The position numbers and the translations under genes are program-made. The notes beneath the pieces are model-generated. The model was not told the DNA's origin, did no database searches, and was given only the letters and a program-made list of their open reading frames with translations. A stretch of 64,000 nucleotides of DNA from Citrobacter youngae ATCC 29220. Its GTDB lineage: Bacteria; Pseudomonadota; Gammaproteobacteria; Enterobacterales; Enterobacteriaceae. Location: contig NZ_GG730299.1 of the NCBI RefSeq assembly GCF_000155975.1, forward strand, positions 2,458,204-2,522,203, in the 5' to 3' direction. Below, one piece after another: positions 1 through 11,566 of this stretch (its first letter is position 1; every line of letters begins with the position of its first letter).

Positions 1-848
1 GCGGCAAAGGTAATGCCCATATGCTGGAACGTCAGGACGAACGGACTCCCGTCGGTGCCGACCTGGTTCCACGGGTAAATAGACATAATGACGAACAGCG
101 TCCCCACGTAAAACACGAGGATACGCATCGGTACGGAATTGATAGCGCGCGGAATAGATTTTTCCGGATCTTTGGCTTCGCCAGCGGTAATACCGATAAT
201 CTCAATCCCGCCGTAGGCGAACATCACCATTTGTAGCGACATCACCATGCCGAGCCAGCCGTTGCTGAAGAAGCCGCCGTTGCTCCACAGGTTATGGATG
301 CCGGTCGGTTGCCCGCCGTTGCCAATACCCCAAATGATGATACCGAAACCGGCGACAATCATGATGATAATGGTGGCGACTTTAAAGAACGAGAACCAGA
401 ACTCCAGCTCGCCAAACACCTTCACGCTCATCAGGTTGATGGCGCAGATGATCAGCACCACGCTGAGGACCCAAATCCAGTGCGGCACGGCCGGGAACCA
501 GACGCCCATGTAAATACCAAAGGCAGTGACGTCGGCAATGGCGACAATCAGGATTTCAAAACAGTAGGTCCAGCCGGTTATGTAGCCAGCCAGCGGTCCG
601 AGGTTTTCCTGCGCGTAGCGCGAGAAAGAGCTGGCCGCCGGGTTATGAACGGACATTTCGCCCAGCGCGCGCATGATGATATATGCCGCGACGCCGCCGA
701 TAATATAGGCCAGCAACACGCTCGGCCCCGCCATTTTGATAGCATCGGCCGAGCCGTAAAACAGCCCGGTACCAATTGCCGAACCTAATGCCATAAAGCG
801 AATGTGCCGGGTGCTCAGCCCACGCTTTAGCTTGTTATTACTTTCCAT
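1..848 (-). CDS. proY: ProY, proline-family amino-acid permease (3' end cut by window edge)
   Basis: This is an inner-membrane permease of the amino acid-polyamine-organocation family, annotated in E. coli as a cryptic proline transporter. Reading leftward from ATG 848, 282 codons are open to the window edge, so the C-terminal third is missing. The protein starts [20 protein letters not shown] and continues into GSAIGTGLF, the glycine-rich first membrane helix typical of AAT-type permeases. Several further hydrophobic helices follow. It lies directly downstream of brnQ, separated by a strong terminator, as in E. coli where brnQ and proY are neighbours. The identity rests on sequence resemblance and synteny; substrate is taken from the family. 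Confidence 0.93.
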   Translation of the reverse strand, partial: MESNNKLKRGLSTRHIRFMALGSAIGTGLFYGSADAIKMAGPSVLLAYIIGGVAAYIIMRALGEMSVHNPAASSFSRYAQENLGPLAGYITGWTYCFEILIVAIADVTAFGIYMGVWFPAVPHWIWVLSVVLIICAINLMSVKVFGELEFWFSFFKVATIIIMIVAGFGIIIWGIGNGGQPTGIHNLWSNGGFFSNGWLGMVMSLQMVMFAYGGIEIIGITAGEAKDPEKSIPRAINSVPMRILVFYVGTLFVIMSIYPWNQVGTDGSPFVLTFQHMGITFA

Positions 849-877
849 CGATTCCTAACCTGTTAACACAATAAAAA

Positions 878-909
878 AACCACGGGGCCATATTAATAGC
901 CCCGTGGTT
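878..909 (-). terminator. Rho-independent terminator of brnQ
   Basis: A perfect inverted repeat CCACGGGGC (880-888) and GCCCCGTGG (899-907) is extended by two A-T pairs. On the minus strand it is followed by a run of T at 872-878. It lies between the brnQ stop and the proY start, so proY probably has mostly its own transcription. Confidence 0.88.
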
Positions 910-927
910 AAAACTTATTGTCAGTGA

Positions 928-2247
928 TTAGTGTGCGCTGGAGGTCACTTGTCGACCCGCGGCGCGATCCCAGATAATTGCCAGGATCACCATCACGACT
1001 GTTGGCATCAACCACGCCAGCCCCTGCTCCGCCAGCGGTAAACGCTGGGTCCAGGCCGGTAACACGCCGCCAATTGCAGAAGCTTTAATGCCATCAAGGA
1101 TACCAAAAATCAGGCTGATAAACATCGCAGGTGCAATGACGCGGGAAGAATTATGCCACCATGAGCGGGTAAAACTTAATACAACCAGTGCGATACATGG
1201 CGGATAGATAGCCGTCAGCACCGGAATAGAGATTTGAATCAGGTGGCTCAGCCCCAGATTAGAGACCACCATCGAGAAGCCGCCGAGGATGAATACCAGC
1301 GTACGATAAGACAGCGGAACGTACTGGGCAAAGAACTCTGCGCAGGCGCAGGTCAGGCCAACCGCGGTAACCAGACAAGCGATGAAAATCAGCGCCGCCA
1401 GCAGGAAGCTCCCCGCGCCGCCAAAGGTGTGCTGAACATACGCATGCAGAATCGCCGCGCCGTTAGCAGACTGATCGACCAGAATCGCGCTATCGGAACC
1501 CAGACGGAACAGCGCAAGGTACAGCAGCGTTAAGCCCACACCCGCCATCAAACCAGCCCAAACGGTGTAACGGGTCAGCAGACGCGACTCGGTAACGCCA
1601 CGCGAGCGGGCGGCGTTAACGATAACAATACCAAACACCATCGCGCCCAGCGTATCCATGGTCAGATAACCATTTACGAAACCATTAGAAAACGCCGCGG
1701 TTTGATAGGCTTCCATCGCATTGCTGATCGGACCAGCAGGCCAGACGATTGCGGCGACAGACAGTACCACCAGCGCGAGGATTTTCAGCGGAGCAAGGAA
1801 GTTGCCGACGGTATCCAGCAGTTTGCCCGGATACAGCGATACCAGAATAACAATCGCAAAATAGACCACGCTGTAGATGAACAGCGGCAGCGCGGAGTCA
1901 CCGGTCAGCGGCGCAATCCCGACTTCGAAAGAGACCGTTGCGGTACGCGGCGTCGCGAACAATGGGCCAACCGCCAGATAGCAGACGGTAGCCAGCAGCA
2001 ATCCTGCGACTTTACCGATAGGCGTACTCAGGCTGTCCACACCGCCACCGACTTTCGCCAGCGCGACAACGGTAAGCACCGGCAGACCAACGGCGGTAAT
2101 CAAAAAGCCAAAAGCCGCAGTCCAGACGTGTTCACCTGCCTGCAAACCAACCATTGGGGGGAAGATGATGTTACCTGCACCAACGAACAGTGCAAATGTC
2201 ATAAATCCCAAAGCGATAATATCGCGCGATTTTAACTGATGGGTCAT
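928..2247 (-). CDS. brnQ: BrnQ, branched-chain amino-acid:cation symporter
   Basis: This is an inner-membrane carrier for leucine, isoleucine and valine of the LIVCS family. It has 439 residues, the same length as E. coli BrnQ, and starts [20 protein letters not shown]. The rest is about twelve hydrophobic helices, with the glycine-rich [10 protein letters not shown] segment in the first helix. The Met start at 2247 gives the family N-terminus. It follows phoR on the same strand but is separated from it by about 400 bases and a terminator. A terminator also follows it, so it is probably a single-gene transcript. Nothing in the reading frame looks damaged. Confidence 0.95.
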   Translation of the reverse strand: MTHQLKSRDIIALGFMTFALFVGAGNIIFPPMVGLQAGEHVWTAAFGFLITAVGLPVLTVVALAKVGGGVDSLSTPIGKVAGLLLATVCYLAVGPLFATPRTATVSFEVGIAPLTGDSALPLFIYSVVYFAIVILVSLYPGKLLDTVGNFLAPLKILALVVLSVAAIVWPAGPISNAMEAYQTAAFSNGFVNGYLTMDTLGAMVFGIVIVNAARSRGVTESRLLTRYTVWAGLMAGVGLTLLYLALFRLGSDSAILVDQSANGAAILHAYVQHTFGGAGSFLLAALIFIACLVTAVGLTCACAEFFAQYVPLSYRTLVFILGGFSMVVSNLGLSHLIQISIPVLTAIYPPCIALVVLSFTRSWWHNSSRVIAPAMFISLIFGILDGIKASAIGGVLPAWTQRLPLAEQGLAWLMPTVVMVILAIIWDRAAGRQVTSSAH

Positions 2248-2651
2248 AAAGTCTTACTGCCTGTGGATGTGGTGTTGAAAATAATAAATTTTTGCCTTTC
2301 CCTGGGGGACAATACAGCGGCATTTTTGCTCAATTCCAGCGGGAAACACTCCCGACCTGGCGCGGCGAAGAATAGTTTTTCGATTTACCGCGTAAATGCA
2401 GTCGGTATGACAGCATCTGGAGCGCAATTTAAACGCTTATAACGTTTTAAAGCAAGGTGGGATCCAAAAACCAGAACAATATAGCGATATGAAAAATCGA
2501 GTTAGCACAAAACACCATTTCATGGAAAAAGGGATGGGTAATAGTTCGAACAAAAAACAATCAAACGTCGTAAAATTCAGGATGTAACTATTGACCACAT
2601 AAAAAAACCAGCTCGCGCTGGCTTTTGGAAAGATTATCTTACGAATACGCG
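2248..2651. other. 404-base gap between phoR and brnQ
   Basis: The gap holds the phoR terminator near 2606-2625 and an AT-rich stretch (2450-2600) that should contain the brnQ promoter. The leader closest to brnQ is GC-richer. A 67-codon open frame at 2239-2442 on the plus strand has no ribosome site and no recognisable product. I see no RNA gene. Confidence 0.5.
2606..2625 (-). terminator. Terminator of phoBR
   Basis: A short hairpin, CCAGC (2608-2612) and GCTGG (2617-2621), is followed on the minus strand by seven T residues (2601-2607). It stands about 30 bases after the phoR stop codon. Confidence 0.8.
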
Positions 2652-3947
2652 TTAATCGTTACTTTTGGCCATTAAACGTTCCGGGATGACAAAACTAAAT
2701 CGCGTCCCTTTGCCTGGCGTGCTTTCGATATTCAATCGGCTATCGTGATGATGCAGAGCATGCTTCACGATGGCCAGACCAAGCCCGCTGCCGCCCGTTT
2801 GTCGGGATCGCGCTTTGTCCACGCGATAGAAACGCTCGGTCAAACGAGGGATATGCTCCGCAGCAATACCTGGCCCATTGTCCGCCACGCTAAATTCCGC
2901 TCCTGAGGCAATATGCTGCCAGCGCACGGCGATATGCGTACCCGCGGGCGTATGGTTTACCGCGTTATAGACAAGATTCGAAATCGCGCTACGCAGCTGA
3001 TCCTCATTACCCCGCACGCTCAGGTGGCTATCAATATCAAAAGTAAACGTATGATTATTCTGACTCAGCGTTTGCGCCTCGTGTTCAACCACGCGCAGCA
3101 TCATCGGCACATCCACTTTCTCATTAAGCAACAGCGCTGGCGCAGCCTCAATTTTCGACAGGGTTAACAGCTGCTTCACCAATCCTTCCATGCGGTACGT
3201 TTGCTCGCGCATGGTATGCAGCGCTTTTTCACGCGTCGTACCTTCCAGTGGATGCTCCTGCATCATTTCCAGGTAGCCTTGCAGCACCGTCAGCGGCGTA
3301 CGCAGCTCATGGCTGGCATTGGCGAAAAAGTTACGCCGCGAACCTTCCAGTTGGTGCATCTGGGTAACATCGCGCGCCACCATCAGCAATTGCTTATCGG
3401 TATAGGGCATCACGCGAATCTCCAGATGCCGTCCGGTATTGAGCACCAGATTAATTGGCCGACTAAAGTCGCGCGTTTTCAGATACTGCGTAAATTCCGG
3501 GTAGCGCAGCAGGTTCAGAATATTTTGTCCGTTATCGTCCGGCCAGCGCAATCCCAGAACCTGCTGGGCAAGGCCGTTACACCAGAATATGCCGCCTTCT
3601 TCCGTGGTCAGCACCACCGCGTCGGGTAGCGATTCCGCCCCGCTGCGAAAACGTTTAATCAGATTACCCAGTTCCCGACGGCGCTTTTTGTTGCGCAGCT
3701 GCATTTGATGCAGTCCGTACAGCAACGGCTCCCAACTGCCGCGCCCCGGCGGCGGCGTCATGCTTCTGTCGACCCATAGCCACCAGGACAAACGTAATAA
3801 ATTCCAGAAATGCCAGATAAGCAGGCCGGTTACCGACGCCAGTAAAAACCAGGGCAGATAACCAAAAAAAGCGCTAAGGATAAACGCCGGTATGCAGCAC
3901 AGGATCAGCTCCAGTACCAACCTTTTCCATGACAATCGTTCTAGCAA
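2652..3947 (-). CDS. phoR: PhoR, phosphate-regulon sensor histidine kinase
   Basis: This membrane kinase phosphorylates PhoB when phosphate is limiting and removes the phosphate when it is plentiful, with input from the Pst transporter and PhoU. It has 431 residues, equal to E. coli PhoR. There are two N-terminal membrane helices (about residues 10-60), a PAS domain (about 95-190), and a HisKA dimerisation domain whose motif [10 protein letters not shown] carries the phosphorylated histidine near residue 213. The C-terminal ATPase domain has the boxes [16 protein letters not shown] and GSGLGLAIV. It starts 50 bases after the phoB stop on the same strand, so the two form the phoBR operon. Confidence 0.97.
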   Translation of the reverse strand: MLERLSWKRLVLELILCCIPAFILSAFFGYLPWFLLASVTGLLIWHFWNLLRLSWWLWVDRSMTPPPGRGSWEPLLYGLHQMQLRNKKRRRELGNLIKRFRSGAESLPDAVVLTTEEGGIFWCNGLAQQVLGLRWPDDNGQNILNLLRYPEFTQYLKTRDFSRPINLVLNTGRHLEIRVMPYTDKQLLMVARDVTQMHQLEGSRRNFFANASHELRTPLTVLQGYLEMMQEHPLEGTTREKALHTMREQTYRMEGLVKQLLTLSKIEAAPALLLNEKVDVPMMLRVVEHEAQTLSQNNHTFTFDIDSHLSVRGNEDQLRSAISNLVYNAVNHTPAGTHIAVRWQHIASGAEFSVADNGPGIAAEHIPRLTERFYRVDKARSRQTGGSGLGLAIVKHALHHHDSRLNIESTPGKGTRFSFVIPERLMAKSND

Positions 3948-3997
3948 ACGTCTTACTCCATTTACAGCCTAATCCTTCAGGCCCTTATTCTTGTCAG

Positions 3998-4687
3998 TCA
4001 GAAGCGGGTCGAAAAACGATATCCCGTCCCGCGCACAGTCTGCACCATACGATCGTGTCCGCTGTGCTCCAGCGCTTTACGCAAGCGGCGGATATGCACA
4101 TCGACCGTCCGGTCTTCCACGTACACATTGGTACCCCAGACATGATTGAGTAATTGCTCGCGACTGTAGACGCGTTCGGGATGGGTCATAAAGAAGTGCA
4201 ACAGTTTGAATTCGGTCGGTCCCATATCCAGCGGATCCTCGCCGGTCATCACGCGATGCGAGGTTGGATCAAGACTCAGCCCCTGCATCTCAATAACCTC
4301 TTCCACCGCCATCGGTGAAATACGACGCAGAACCGCTTTAATACGCGCCACCAGCTCCTTAGGAGAAAACGGCTTGGTAATATAGTCATCCGCGCCGGTT
4401 TCCAGACCCCGAACGCGGTCTTCCTCTTCTCCCCTCGCCGTCAGCATCATTATGGGAATATCCCGCGTCATCGCTTCTCGCTTGAGATGTTTAATAAACT
4501 GCAGGCCCGAGCCGCCGGGTAGCATCCAGTCAAGCAGGACGAGATCCGGCCAGGGTTCATTGAGTTGGTTCACAGCACTGTCATAGTCTTCGGCTTCTAC
4601 GGGTTGAAAACCGTTTTGCTCGAGCACGAAGCAGACCATTTCACGAATTGGAGCTTCATCTTCTACGACCAGAATACGTCTCGCCAT
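3998..4687 (-). CDS. phoB: PhoB, phosphate-regulon response regulator
   Basis: This OmpR-family transcription factor binds Pho boxes when phosphorylated by PhoR. It has 229 residues, the family length. The receiver domain shows the acidic pair near residues 10-11, the phosphorylated Asp53 in LLDWMLP and the conserved Lys in TKPFSPKEL. The winged-helix effector domain follows from about residue 125, ending in VRGTGYRFS. The ATG at 4687 is preceded by AGGGCAAATC. A Pho box lies about 65 bases upstream, so the operon should be autoregulated. It is divergent from sbcD. Confidence 0.97.
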   Translation of the reverse strand: MARRILVVEDEAPIREMVCFVLEQNGFQPVEAEDYDSAVNQLNEPWPDLVLLDWMLPGGSGLQFIKHLKREAMTRDIPIMMLTARGEEEDRVRGLETGADDYITKPFSPKELVARIKAVLRRISPMAVEEVIEMQGLSLDPTSHRVMTGEDPLDMGPTEFKLLHFFMTHPERVYSREQLLNHVWGTNVYVEDRTVDVHIRRLRKALEHSGHDRMVQTVRGTGYRFSTRF

Positions 4688-4749
4688 GATTTGCCCTGTT
4701 TATAATTAAATCGTTTGCCATCAATACAGTGCCATTATGCGTCAGTTTT

Positions 4750-4767
4750 ATGACAGATTTATGAAAA
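4750..4767 (-). promoter_or_regulatory. Pho box upstream of phoB
   Basis: On the minus strand there are two seven-base repeats, TTTTCAT and CTGTCAT, separated by AAAT. This is the PhoB-binding layout (consensus CTGTCAT-N4-CTGTCAT). It stands 63 bases upstream of the phoB start, the position expected for positive autoregulation. Confidence 0.85.
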
Positions 4768-4877
4768 GATAGTCCAGGTTTAACGTAGCCCGGCGAATTA
4801 TGACAGTCCTTAAACAAGATATTACCGTCATTGCAGGGTTATAATCCCCGCCATTGTTTTATCGTCATGGAACTCTT

Positions 4878-6080
4878 ATGCGCATCCTCCACACGTCTGA
4901 CTGGCATCTGGGCCAAAATTTCTACAGCAAGAGCCGCGCCGCTGAACATCAGGCCTTTCTCGACTGGCTGCTGGAAACGGCGCAATGCCATCACGTGGAT
5001 GCCATTATTGTGGCGGGTGATATTTTCGACACCGGTTCACCGCCAAGCTATGCTCGTGAGCTGTATAACCGTTTTGTCGTCAATCTGCAGCAAACCGGCT
5101 GTCATCTGGTGGTACTGGCCGGCAACCATGACTCCGTCGCCACGCTCAACGAATCCCGAGATATTCTGGCGTTTCTCAACACCACGGTAATCGCCAGCGC
5201 TGGCCATGCGCCGCAGATGCTGTCTCAACGCGACGGCTCGCCGGGCGCGATCCTGTGTCCAGTGCCTTTTTTACGCCCGCGCGACATCATTACCAGCCAG
5301 GCAGGGCTAACCGGACAAGAGAAACAGCAGCATTTGCTGTCAGCAATCACCGACTACTACCAGCAGCAGTATCAGGACGCCTGTACGCTGCGCGGCGACC
5401 GGAATCTGCCCATCATTGCGACCGGGCATCTGACCACCGTCGGCGCCAGTAAAAGTGACGCGGTACGTGACATTTATATTGGTACGCTGGACGCCTTTCC
5501 GGCACAAAACTTCCCTCCGGCCGATTACATCGCGCTGGGGCATATTCACCGGGCACAGGTTATCGGCGGCACAGAGCATATTCGTTACTGCGGCTCGCCG
5601 ATCCCCCTCAGCTTTGACGAGTGCGGCAAAAGCAAATGCGTCCATCTGGTGAGTTTTGCAGACGGAAAACTTAGCGCGGTTGAGAACCTCACCGTCCCGG
5701 TCACCCAGCCGCTGGCGGTACTGAAAGGCGATTTAGCCGCCATTACCGCTCAACTTGAACAATGGCGTGGCGCACAACAGGAGCCGCCGGTGTGGTTAGA
5801 TATCGAAATCACCACCGATGACTATCTGCATGATATGCAGCGCAAGATTCAGGCATTAACCGAAGATTTACCGGTAGAGGTGTTATTGGTGCGCCGCAGC
5901 CGCGAGCAGCGTGAACGTATTATGGCTAATGAACGGCGGGAAACGCTAAGCGAACTGAGCGTAACGGAAGTTTTTGACCGTCGCCTGGCGCTGGAAGAAC
6001 TTGAAGACGCGCAGCGCGAGCGTCTTAATCAACTCTTTAGCACAACCTTACACACGCTCGCCGGGGAGGCTGATGCATGA
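4878..6080 (+). CDS. sbcD: SbcD, nuclease subunit of SbcCD
   Basis: SbcD is the Mre11-type nuclease that, with SbcC, cleaves DNA hairpins and protein-blocked ends. From ATG 4878 the protein has 400 residues and starts [13 protein letters not shown], which is the family start; an in-frame ATG eight codons earlier gives a non-homologous extension and was rejected. The metallophosphatase motifs are DWH near the N-terminus, GDIFDTG, GNHDS, a GH motif in ATGHLTT and the final GHIH. Its stop overlaps the sbcC start by four bases (ATGA), so the two subunits are translationally coupled. It is transcribed away from phoB. Confidence 0.97.
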   Translation: MRILHTSDWHLGQNFYSKSRAAEHQAFLDWLLETAQCHHVDAIIVAGDIFDTGSPPSYARELYNRFVVNLQQTGCHLVVLAGNHDSVATLNESRDILAFLNTTVIASAGHAPQMLSQRDGSPGAILCPVPFLRPRDIITSQAGLTGQEKQQHLLSAITDYYQQQYQDACTLRGDRNLPIIATGHLTTVGASKSDAVRDIYIGTLDAFPAQNFPPADYIALGHIHRAQVIGGTEHIRYCGSPIPLSFDECGKSKCVHLVSFADGKLSAVENLTVPVTQPLAVLKGDLAAITAQLEQWRGAQQEPPVWLDIEITTDDYLHDMQRKIQALTEDLPVEVLLVRRSREQRERIMANERRETLSELSVTEVFDRRLALEELEDAQRERLNQLFSTTLHTLAGEADA

Positions 6081-9000
6081 AAATTCTCAGCCTGCGTCTG
6101 AAAAACCTCAACTCCCTGAAAGGGGAATGGAAAGTCGATTTCACCGCCGAACCCTTTGCAAGCAATGGACTGTTCGCCATCACCGGACCAACGGGCGCGG
6201 GGAAAACCACCCTGCTGGACGCGATTTGTCTGGCGCTGTACCACGAAACGCCGCGCCTGAATACCGTGTCACAGTCGCAAAACGACCTGATGACCCGCGA
6301 CACCGCGGAATGTCTGGCCGAGGTCGAGTTCGAGGTCCGGGGCGAAGCCTATCGCGCATTCTGGAGCCAGAATCGCGCGCGTAATCAGCCGGAAGGCAAC
6401 CTGCAGGCCCCGCGCGTGGAGCTTGCCCGCTGCGCTGACGGTAAAATCCTCGCCGATAAAGTCAAAGACAAGCTGGAGATGACCGCTGAGCTTACCGGGC
6501 TGGATTACGGACGCTTTACCCGCTCCATGCTGCTGTCGCAAGGCCAGTTCGCCGCCTTTCTCAATGCCAAACCGAAAGAGCGCGCCGAGCTGCTGGAAGA
6601 GCTGACCGGCACCGAAATCTACGGCCACATCTCCGCCATGGTGTTTGAAAAACATAAAGCGGCGCGCACGGAGCTGGAAAAACGACAGGCGCAAGCCAGC
6701 GGCGTTGCTCTGCTCGCCGCGGAGCAGGTGCAGTCTCTGACAGAGAGTTTGCAGGTACTTACTGACGAAGAAAAACAATACCTTACCAGCCAGCAAGCCC
6801 AACAACAGCACCTCAACTGGCTTACCCGGCAAAATGAGCTGCAAACGGACATAAACCGCCACCAGCAGGCATTACAGGCAGCACTTCAGGCGCAGGAAGA
6901 CGCCCAGCCGCAGCTGGCGGCGCTGAGTCTGGCCCAACCGGCCAGAGCGTTACGCCCGCACTGGGAGCGAATCCAGGAACAAACGGCTACTATCGCGCGC
7001 ACACGGCAGAAGATTCAGGAAGTGAATACTCGCTTACAAAGCAGCTTAGCGCTGCGCGGGCGGATCCGTCAGCAGGCGCAAGCGCAGTCGAGCGCTATGC
7101 TCGCCGGGCAACAGACGTTAACCGACTGGCTGAGCGAACACGATCGCTTCCGCTTATGGAGTAGCGAACTGGCAGGATGGAAAGCGCTGCTGGCGCAACA
7201 GTCCGAGGCCAGCGCCCAGCTACGCCAGTGGCAGCAGCTGCGGGAGAACGACACGCGCAAACTCAATGCGCTGGCGCTTCCCACGCTTACCCTTTCGGCG
7301 CAAGAGGTCACGGAAGCGCTGGCGCAACATGTACAGCGTCGTCCGTTACGCCAGCGGCTGAGCAATCTGCACGGGCAAATCGCCCCCAGGCAAAAGCAGC
7401 TGGCGCAGCTACGCGTCTCCCTTGAGCAGCGCCAGCAGGAGCTGACGCAGCATAACGCGGCGCTTGCCGAGAAACGTCAGCGCTATAAAGAGAAAAATCA
7501 GCAGCTTGCCGATGTGAGAACCATTTGCGAGCAGGAACTGCGAATTAAAGATCTGGAAAGCCAGCGGGCATTACTGCAATCCGGCATGCCTTGCCCGCTT
7601 TGCGGCTCCACCTCGCATCCGGCGATTGAGCGCTATCAAACGCTCGAACTGAGCGTTAATCAGGCACGGCGTGAAGCACTGGAAAAAGAAGTCAAAACGC
7701 TGGCTGATGAAGGCTCAACGCTACGCGGGCAGCTCGAGGCCATCACGCAGCAGCTCCAACGCGATGAGCGTGAAGCCCAGACGCTTTCTCAAGAGGAGCA
7801 AGCGCTTACTCAAGAGTGGCAGACCGTCATCGCCAGCCTCAACGTGACGCTGCAACCGCAGGATGATATCGCTCCGTGGCTTGCCGCCCAGGAAGAACAT
7901 GAACAACAGCTTCACCAGTTGAGTCTGCGTCATACCCTGCAGGCGCAAATCACCGCGCATACAGAGCAGATTACTCTGCTCCAGCAGCATATTGACCAGC
8001 GCCAGACAACGTTAGCTGCCGAGCTAACTCGTCATGGCCTGTCGCTTCCCGCCGAAGGTGAAACAACCGCGTGGCTGAACGAACGGGCGAACGAAGCACA
8101 GATGTGGCAACAGCGTCAGAACGAACTCACCGAGTTACAGGCGCGAATAGCTCAGCTCACGCCGTTGCTGGAAACGCTGCCAGAAACCGAGGCGCTTTCT
8201 GAAAACAGCGAGGATCTGTCCCTGGAGAACTGGCGACAGGTGCACGACGATTGCCTGTCTTTACAGGGCCAGTGGCAAACCTTGCAACAGCAGGAGGCGC
8301 AGGACGTACAGCGCGCCGCAGAAATTCAGGCGCAGTTTGATGCCGCGTTGCAGGCCAGCGTCTTTGACGATCTCAACACCTTTGTTGACGCCCTGCTGGA
8401 TGAAGAGACCTTTAACCGCCTTGAGCAGCTAAAGCAATCGCTGGAAAGCCAGCGCCAGCAGGCGCAAACGCTGCTTAATCAGGCCCGGCAGGCGCTGGCG
8501 GCGCACCAACAGCAGCAACCAACCGGGGTGGATCTCACGCTCAGTGCGCAACATCTTCGCGACGCGCTGGCGCAGCTCACCCAACAGCTACGGGATAACA
8601 CCACCCGCCAGGGCGAAATTCGCCAGCAGCTCAGGCAGGATGCAGAAAACCGCCAGCAGCAGCAGGCGCTGATGCAGGAGATTGAACAAGTCACGCAGCA
8701 GGTCGAAGACTGGGGTTATCTGAATGCGCTGATCGGCTCGAAAGAGGGGGATAAATTCCGCAAGTTTGCCCAGGGGCTGACGCTGGATAACCTGGTCTGG
8801 CTTGCCAACAACCAGTTGACCCGTCTGCACGGCCGCTATCTGTTGCAGCGCAAGGCCAGCGAAGCGCTGGAACTGGAAGTGGTAGATACCTGGCAGGCCG
8901 ATGCCGTGCGTGACACGCGTACGCTTTCCGGCGGCGAGAGCTTCCTCGTGAGTCTGGCGCTGGCGCTGGCGTTGTCCGATCTGGTCAGCCACAAAACGCG

Positions 9001-9226
9001 AATTGACTCCCTGTTCCTCGACGAAGGTTTCGGCACGCTGGACAGCGAAACGCTGGATACCGCCCTGGACGCGCTCGATGCGCTGAACGCCACCGGCAAG
9101 ACCATTGGTGTAATCAGCCACGTTGAAGCAATGAAAGAACGCATTCCGGTACAGATCAAAGTTAAAAAAATCAACGGGCTGGGCTACAGCAAACTCGATA
9201 AGGTATTTGCGGTGGAATCAGCATAA
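6077..9226 (+). CDS. sbcC: SbcC, SMC-like ATPase of SbcCD nuclease
   Basis: SbcC is the Rad50-type ATPase partner of SbcD, and the two act together on DNA hairpins and ends. It has 1049 residues (E. coli SbcC 1048). The N-terminal lobe has the Walker A motif GPTGAGKTT. Two long glutamine-rich coiled-coil arms flank a zinc-hook CPLC motif near the middle. The C-terminal lobe carries the signature LSGGES, the Walker [13 protein letters not shown] and the switch histidine in ISHVE. The low complexity (many Gln, Ala, Leu) is normal for the coiled coil. A short REP-like hairpin follows the stop. Confidence 0.97.
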   Translation: MKILSLRLKNLNSLKGEWKVDFTAEPFASNGLFAITGPTGAGKTTLLDAICLALYHETPRLNTVSQSQNDLMTRDTAECLAEVEFEVRGEAYRAFWSQNRARNQPEGNLQAPRVELARCADGKILADKVKDKLEMTAELTGLDYGRFTRSMLLSQGQFAAFLNAKPKERAELLEELTGTEIYGHISAMVFEKHKAARTELEKRQAQASGVALLAAEQVQSLTESLQVLTDEEKQYLTSQQAQQQHLNWLTRQNELQTDINRHQQALQAALQAQEDAQPQLAALSLAQPARALRPHWERIQEQTATIARTRQKIQEVNTRLQSSLALRGRIRQQAQAQSSAMLAGQQTLTDWLSEHDRFRLWSSELAGWKALLAQQSEASAQLRQWQQLRENDTRKLNALALPTLTLSAQEVTEALAQHVQRRPLRQRLSNLHGQIAPRQKQLAQLRVSLEQRQQELTQHNAALAEKRQRYKEKNQQLADVRTICEQELRIKDLESQRALLQSGMPCPLCGSTSHPAIERYQTLELSVNQARREALEKEVKTLADEGSTLRGQLEAITQQLQRDEREAQTLSQEEQALTQEWQTVIASLNVTLQPQDDIAPWLAAQEEHEQQLHQLSLRHTLQAQITAHTEQITLLQQHIDQRQTTLAAELTRHGLSLPAEGETTAWLNERANEAQMWQQRQNELTELQARIAQLTPLLETLPETEALSENSEDLSLENWRQVHDDCLSLQGQWQTLQQQEAQDVQRAAEIQAQFDAALQASVFDDLNTFVDALLDEETFNRLEQLKQSLESQRQQAQTLLNQARQALAAHQQQQPTGVDLTLSAQHLRDALAQLTQQLRDNTTRQGEIRQQLRQDAENRQQQQALMQEIEQVTQQVEDWGYLNALIGSKEGDKFRKFAQGLTLDNLVWLANNQLTRLHGRYLLQRKASEALELEVVDTWQADAVRDTRTLSGGESFLVSLALALALSDLVSHKTRIDSLFLDEGFGTLDSETLDTALDALDALNATGKTIGVISHVEAMKERIPVQIKVKKINGLGYSKLDKVFAVESA

Positions 9227-9234
9227 ACTTCCAG

Positions 9235-9250
9235 GCCGGATCTATCCGGC
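9235..9250. repeat. Short REP-like hairpin after sbcC
   Basis: An inverted repeat GCCGGAT / ATCCGGC has almost no loop. The GCCGGAT core matches enterobacterial REP (palindromic unit) sequences. It may help end or stabilise the sbcDC transcript. Confidence 0.5.
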
Positions 9251-9390
9251 ACAATATGTAGCACAATATTGCATACTCAAAGACGGATATGAAATGGCAT
9301 TCCACTTCGCTTATCCGCAAGCTATCTCTGTTGGCGGCGAACGTTCGCCGCTATGGCGCAGATCCTGCGTCTTTCTTGTTGGCAGGTGGT

Positions 9391-10560
9391 ATGAAAAAAG
9401 TCGTTTTCTCTTTAGCGCTGGGGACATTTGGGCTGGGCATGGCCGAGTTTGGCATTATGGGAGTACTCACCGAGCTGGCGCGGGACGTGGGCATTTCTAT
9501 CCCTGCCGCTGGCCATATGATTTCGTTTTACGCCTTTGGCGTGGTGCTGGGCGCGCCGATTATTGCGCTCTTTTCCAGCCGCTTTTCGCTTAAACATATT
9601 TTGCTGTTTCTGGTCACGCTGTGCGTGATTGGCAACGCCATCTTCACCCTCTCCTCCTCGTATTTTATGCTGGCGGTGGGCAGGCTGGTTTCCGGCTTTC
9701 CGCACGGCGCATTCTTTGGCGTGGGCGCCATTATCCTGTCGAAGCTCGCCCGTCCGGGAAAAGTCACCGCCGCCGTCGCGGGTATGGTTTCGGGGATGAC
9801 CGTTGCCAATCTGGTTGGCATTCCCGTCGGCACCTGGCTGAGCCAGGAATTTAGCTGGCGCTATACGTTTCTGCTGATAGCCGTCTTTAATATCGCCGTA
9901 ATAGTCTCGGTCGCTTTTTGGGTCCCCAACATCAGCGATGAGGCAAAAGGGAAACTGAGCGAGCAGTTCCACTTTTTGAAAAGCCCCGCTCCCTGGCTCA
10001 TCTTTTCCGCCACCATGTTTGGCAACGCCGGGGTTTTCGCCTGGTTCAGCTACGTTAAACCATACATGATGTATATTTCCGGTTTTTCCGAAACGCTGAT
10101 GACCTTCATCATGATGCTGGTGGGATTGGGAATGGTGTTGGGAAACCTGTTGAGCGGTAGGCTATCTGGCCGTTATACGCCGCTGCGCATCGCTGTCGTC
10201 ACCGATTTCGTGATAGTGCTGGCGCTGCTGCTGCTCTTTGCCTTTGGCGGTATTAAAGCCGCATCGCTGACCTTCGCCTTTATTTGCTGCGCGGGCCTGT
10301 TTGCCCTGTCGGCGCCGCTGCAAATTTTGCTGCTGCAAAATGCCAAAGGGGGTGAACTCCTGGGGGCGGCTGGCGGGCAAATTGCCTTTAACCTCGGTAG
10401 CGCGATTGGCGCATACTGCGGTGGCATGATGCTGACGCTGGGCTTTGCCTACAACTATGTGACGCTGCCGGCAGCGTTGCTGTCGTTCTCCGCCATGTCA
10501 TCACTGCTGATTTACGGCTACCTGAAGCGCGGCGTGCAACAAGTTGCACGCGCGACTTAA
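9391..10560 (+). CDS. araJ: AraJ, major facilitator family transporter
   Basis: This is an MFS inner-membrane protein. In E. coli its gene is induced by arabinose through AraC, but it is not needed for arabinose use and its substrate is unknown. I chose ATG 9391, giving 389 residues that begin MKKVVFSLALGTFGLGMAEF as in E. coli; the frame is open for 34 more codons upstream without resemblance. About twelve hydrophobic helices are present, with the DHA1-type loop after helix 2. It lies between sbcC and the convergent gene mak, as in E. coli. The C-terminus differs from E. coli in the last 20 residues. Confidence 0.92.
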   Translation: MKKVVFSLALGTFGLGMAEFGIMGVLTELARDVGISIPAAGHMISFYAFGVVLGAPIIALFSSRFSLKHILLFLVTLCVIGNAIFTLSSSYFMLAVGRLVSGFPHGAFFGVGAIILSKLARPGKVTAAVAGMVSGMTVANLVGIPVGTWLSQEFSWRYTFLLIAVFNIAVIVSVAFWVPNISDEAKGKLSEQFHFLKSPAPWLIFSATMFGNAGVFAWFSYVKPYMMYISGFSETLMTFIMMLVGLGMVLGNLLSGRLSGRYTPLRIAVVTDFVIVLALLLLFAFGGIKAASLTFAFICCAGLFALSAPLQILLLQNAKGGELLGAAGGQIAFNLGSAIGAYCGGMMLTLGFAYNYVTLPAALLSFSAMSSLLIYGYLKRGVQQVARAT

Positions 10561-10566
10561 GACCGA

Positions 10567-11475
10567 TTACGTCTGCGGCCACAGCCAGGCCGCGCCGCGT
10601 ACCCCGCTGGAATCACCGTGCAGCGCCTTGCGTAAAGGCGTTTCGCATTCGCCGCCAAAGACAAATTGCTTAATTAAGTTCGGAACGTTTTGATACAGCC
10701 GGTCGACATTACTCATTCCCCCACCCAGCACAATGACGTCCGGATCGAGAATATTCACCACGTGCGCCAGCGATTTCGCCAGACGACGCTCATAGCGGCT
10801 CAACGCCTGCTCGGCCAGAGTATCCCGGGCGTTAACCTGGTCGATAATTTCGCTGCCTTTTAGCGGCTTACCGCTCAGACGCTGGTAGTCCGTGGCAAAA
10901 CCGGTCCCGGAAATAAAGGTTTCAATGCAGCCTTGCTTGCCACAATAGCAGGGAACTTCCTGTCGAAAACGCAGCTCATCTTCATCCATCCACGGCAGCG
11001 GATTATGCCCCCACTCGCCCGCGGTACCGTTGCCGCCGATGTGCGCCCGACCATTCAGCGCCACGCCAGCGCCGCACCCGGTACCGATAATTACCGCAAA
11101 CACGGTTTGCGCCCCCGCCGCCGCACCATCCACCGCTTCTGAAACCGCCAGGCAGTTGGCATCATTTGCCAGCCGCACTTCGCGATTCAGACGCGTACTC
11201 AAATCTTTGTCAAAAGGTTGCCCGTTAAGCCAGGTCGAGTTGGCATTCTTCACCACCCCCGTGTAAGGCGAAATTGAACCGGGGATCCCCATCCCCACCG
11301 TTCCGCTTTGCCCGGTGGACTTTTCCGCCATCTCCACCAGCGCGGCGATGGTTTCTATCGTTTGCCGATAGTCATCACGCGGCGTGGGCAGGCGATGGCG
11401 AAAAAGCTGCTCGCCCGCATCGCCAAGCGCGATAACTTCCGTTTTCGTACCGCCCAAATCGATACCTATACGCAC
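10567..11475 (-). CDS. mak: Mak, fructokinase (ROK family)
   Basis: This cytoplasmic sugar kinase phosphorylates fructose, and mannose more weakly, at the expense of ATP. The start is GTG at 11475, preceded by GAGGAG, which gives 302 residues as in E. coli; longer in-frame starts have no ribosome site. The ATP-binding motif DLGGTKTE is at the N-terminus, the ROK signature GTGCGAGV is mid-protein, and the zinc motif follows with the HxGH-like GEWGHNP and cysteines in [10 protein letters not shown]. It is convergent with araJ and divergent from rdgC. Confidence 0.95.
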   Translation of the reverse strand: MRIGIDLGGTKTEVIALGDAGEQLFRHRLPTPRDDYRQTIETIAALVEMAEKSTGQSGTVGMGIPGSISPYTGVVKNANSTWLNGQPFDKDLSTRLNREVRLANDANCLAVSEAVDGAAAGAQTVFAVIIGTGCGAGVALNGRAHIGGNGTAGEWGHNPLPWMDEDELRFRQEVPCYCGKQGCIETFISGTGFATDYQRLSGKPLKGSEIIDQVNARDTLAEQALSRYERRLAKSLAHVVNILDPDVIVLGGGMSNVDRLYQNVPNLIKQFVFGGECETPLRKALHGDSSGVRGAAWLWPQT

Positions 11476-11566
11476 TGTTTGCTCCTCTTCCCGATTAACA
11501 ATGCAAGCATAGCGACAATTCGCTATCATGCCCGCTGGATTTAACGACAAGGCCGTGGAAATTATC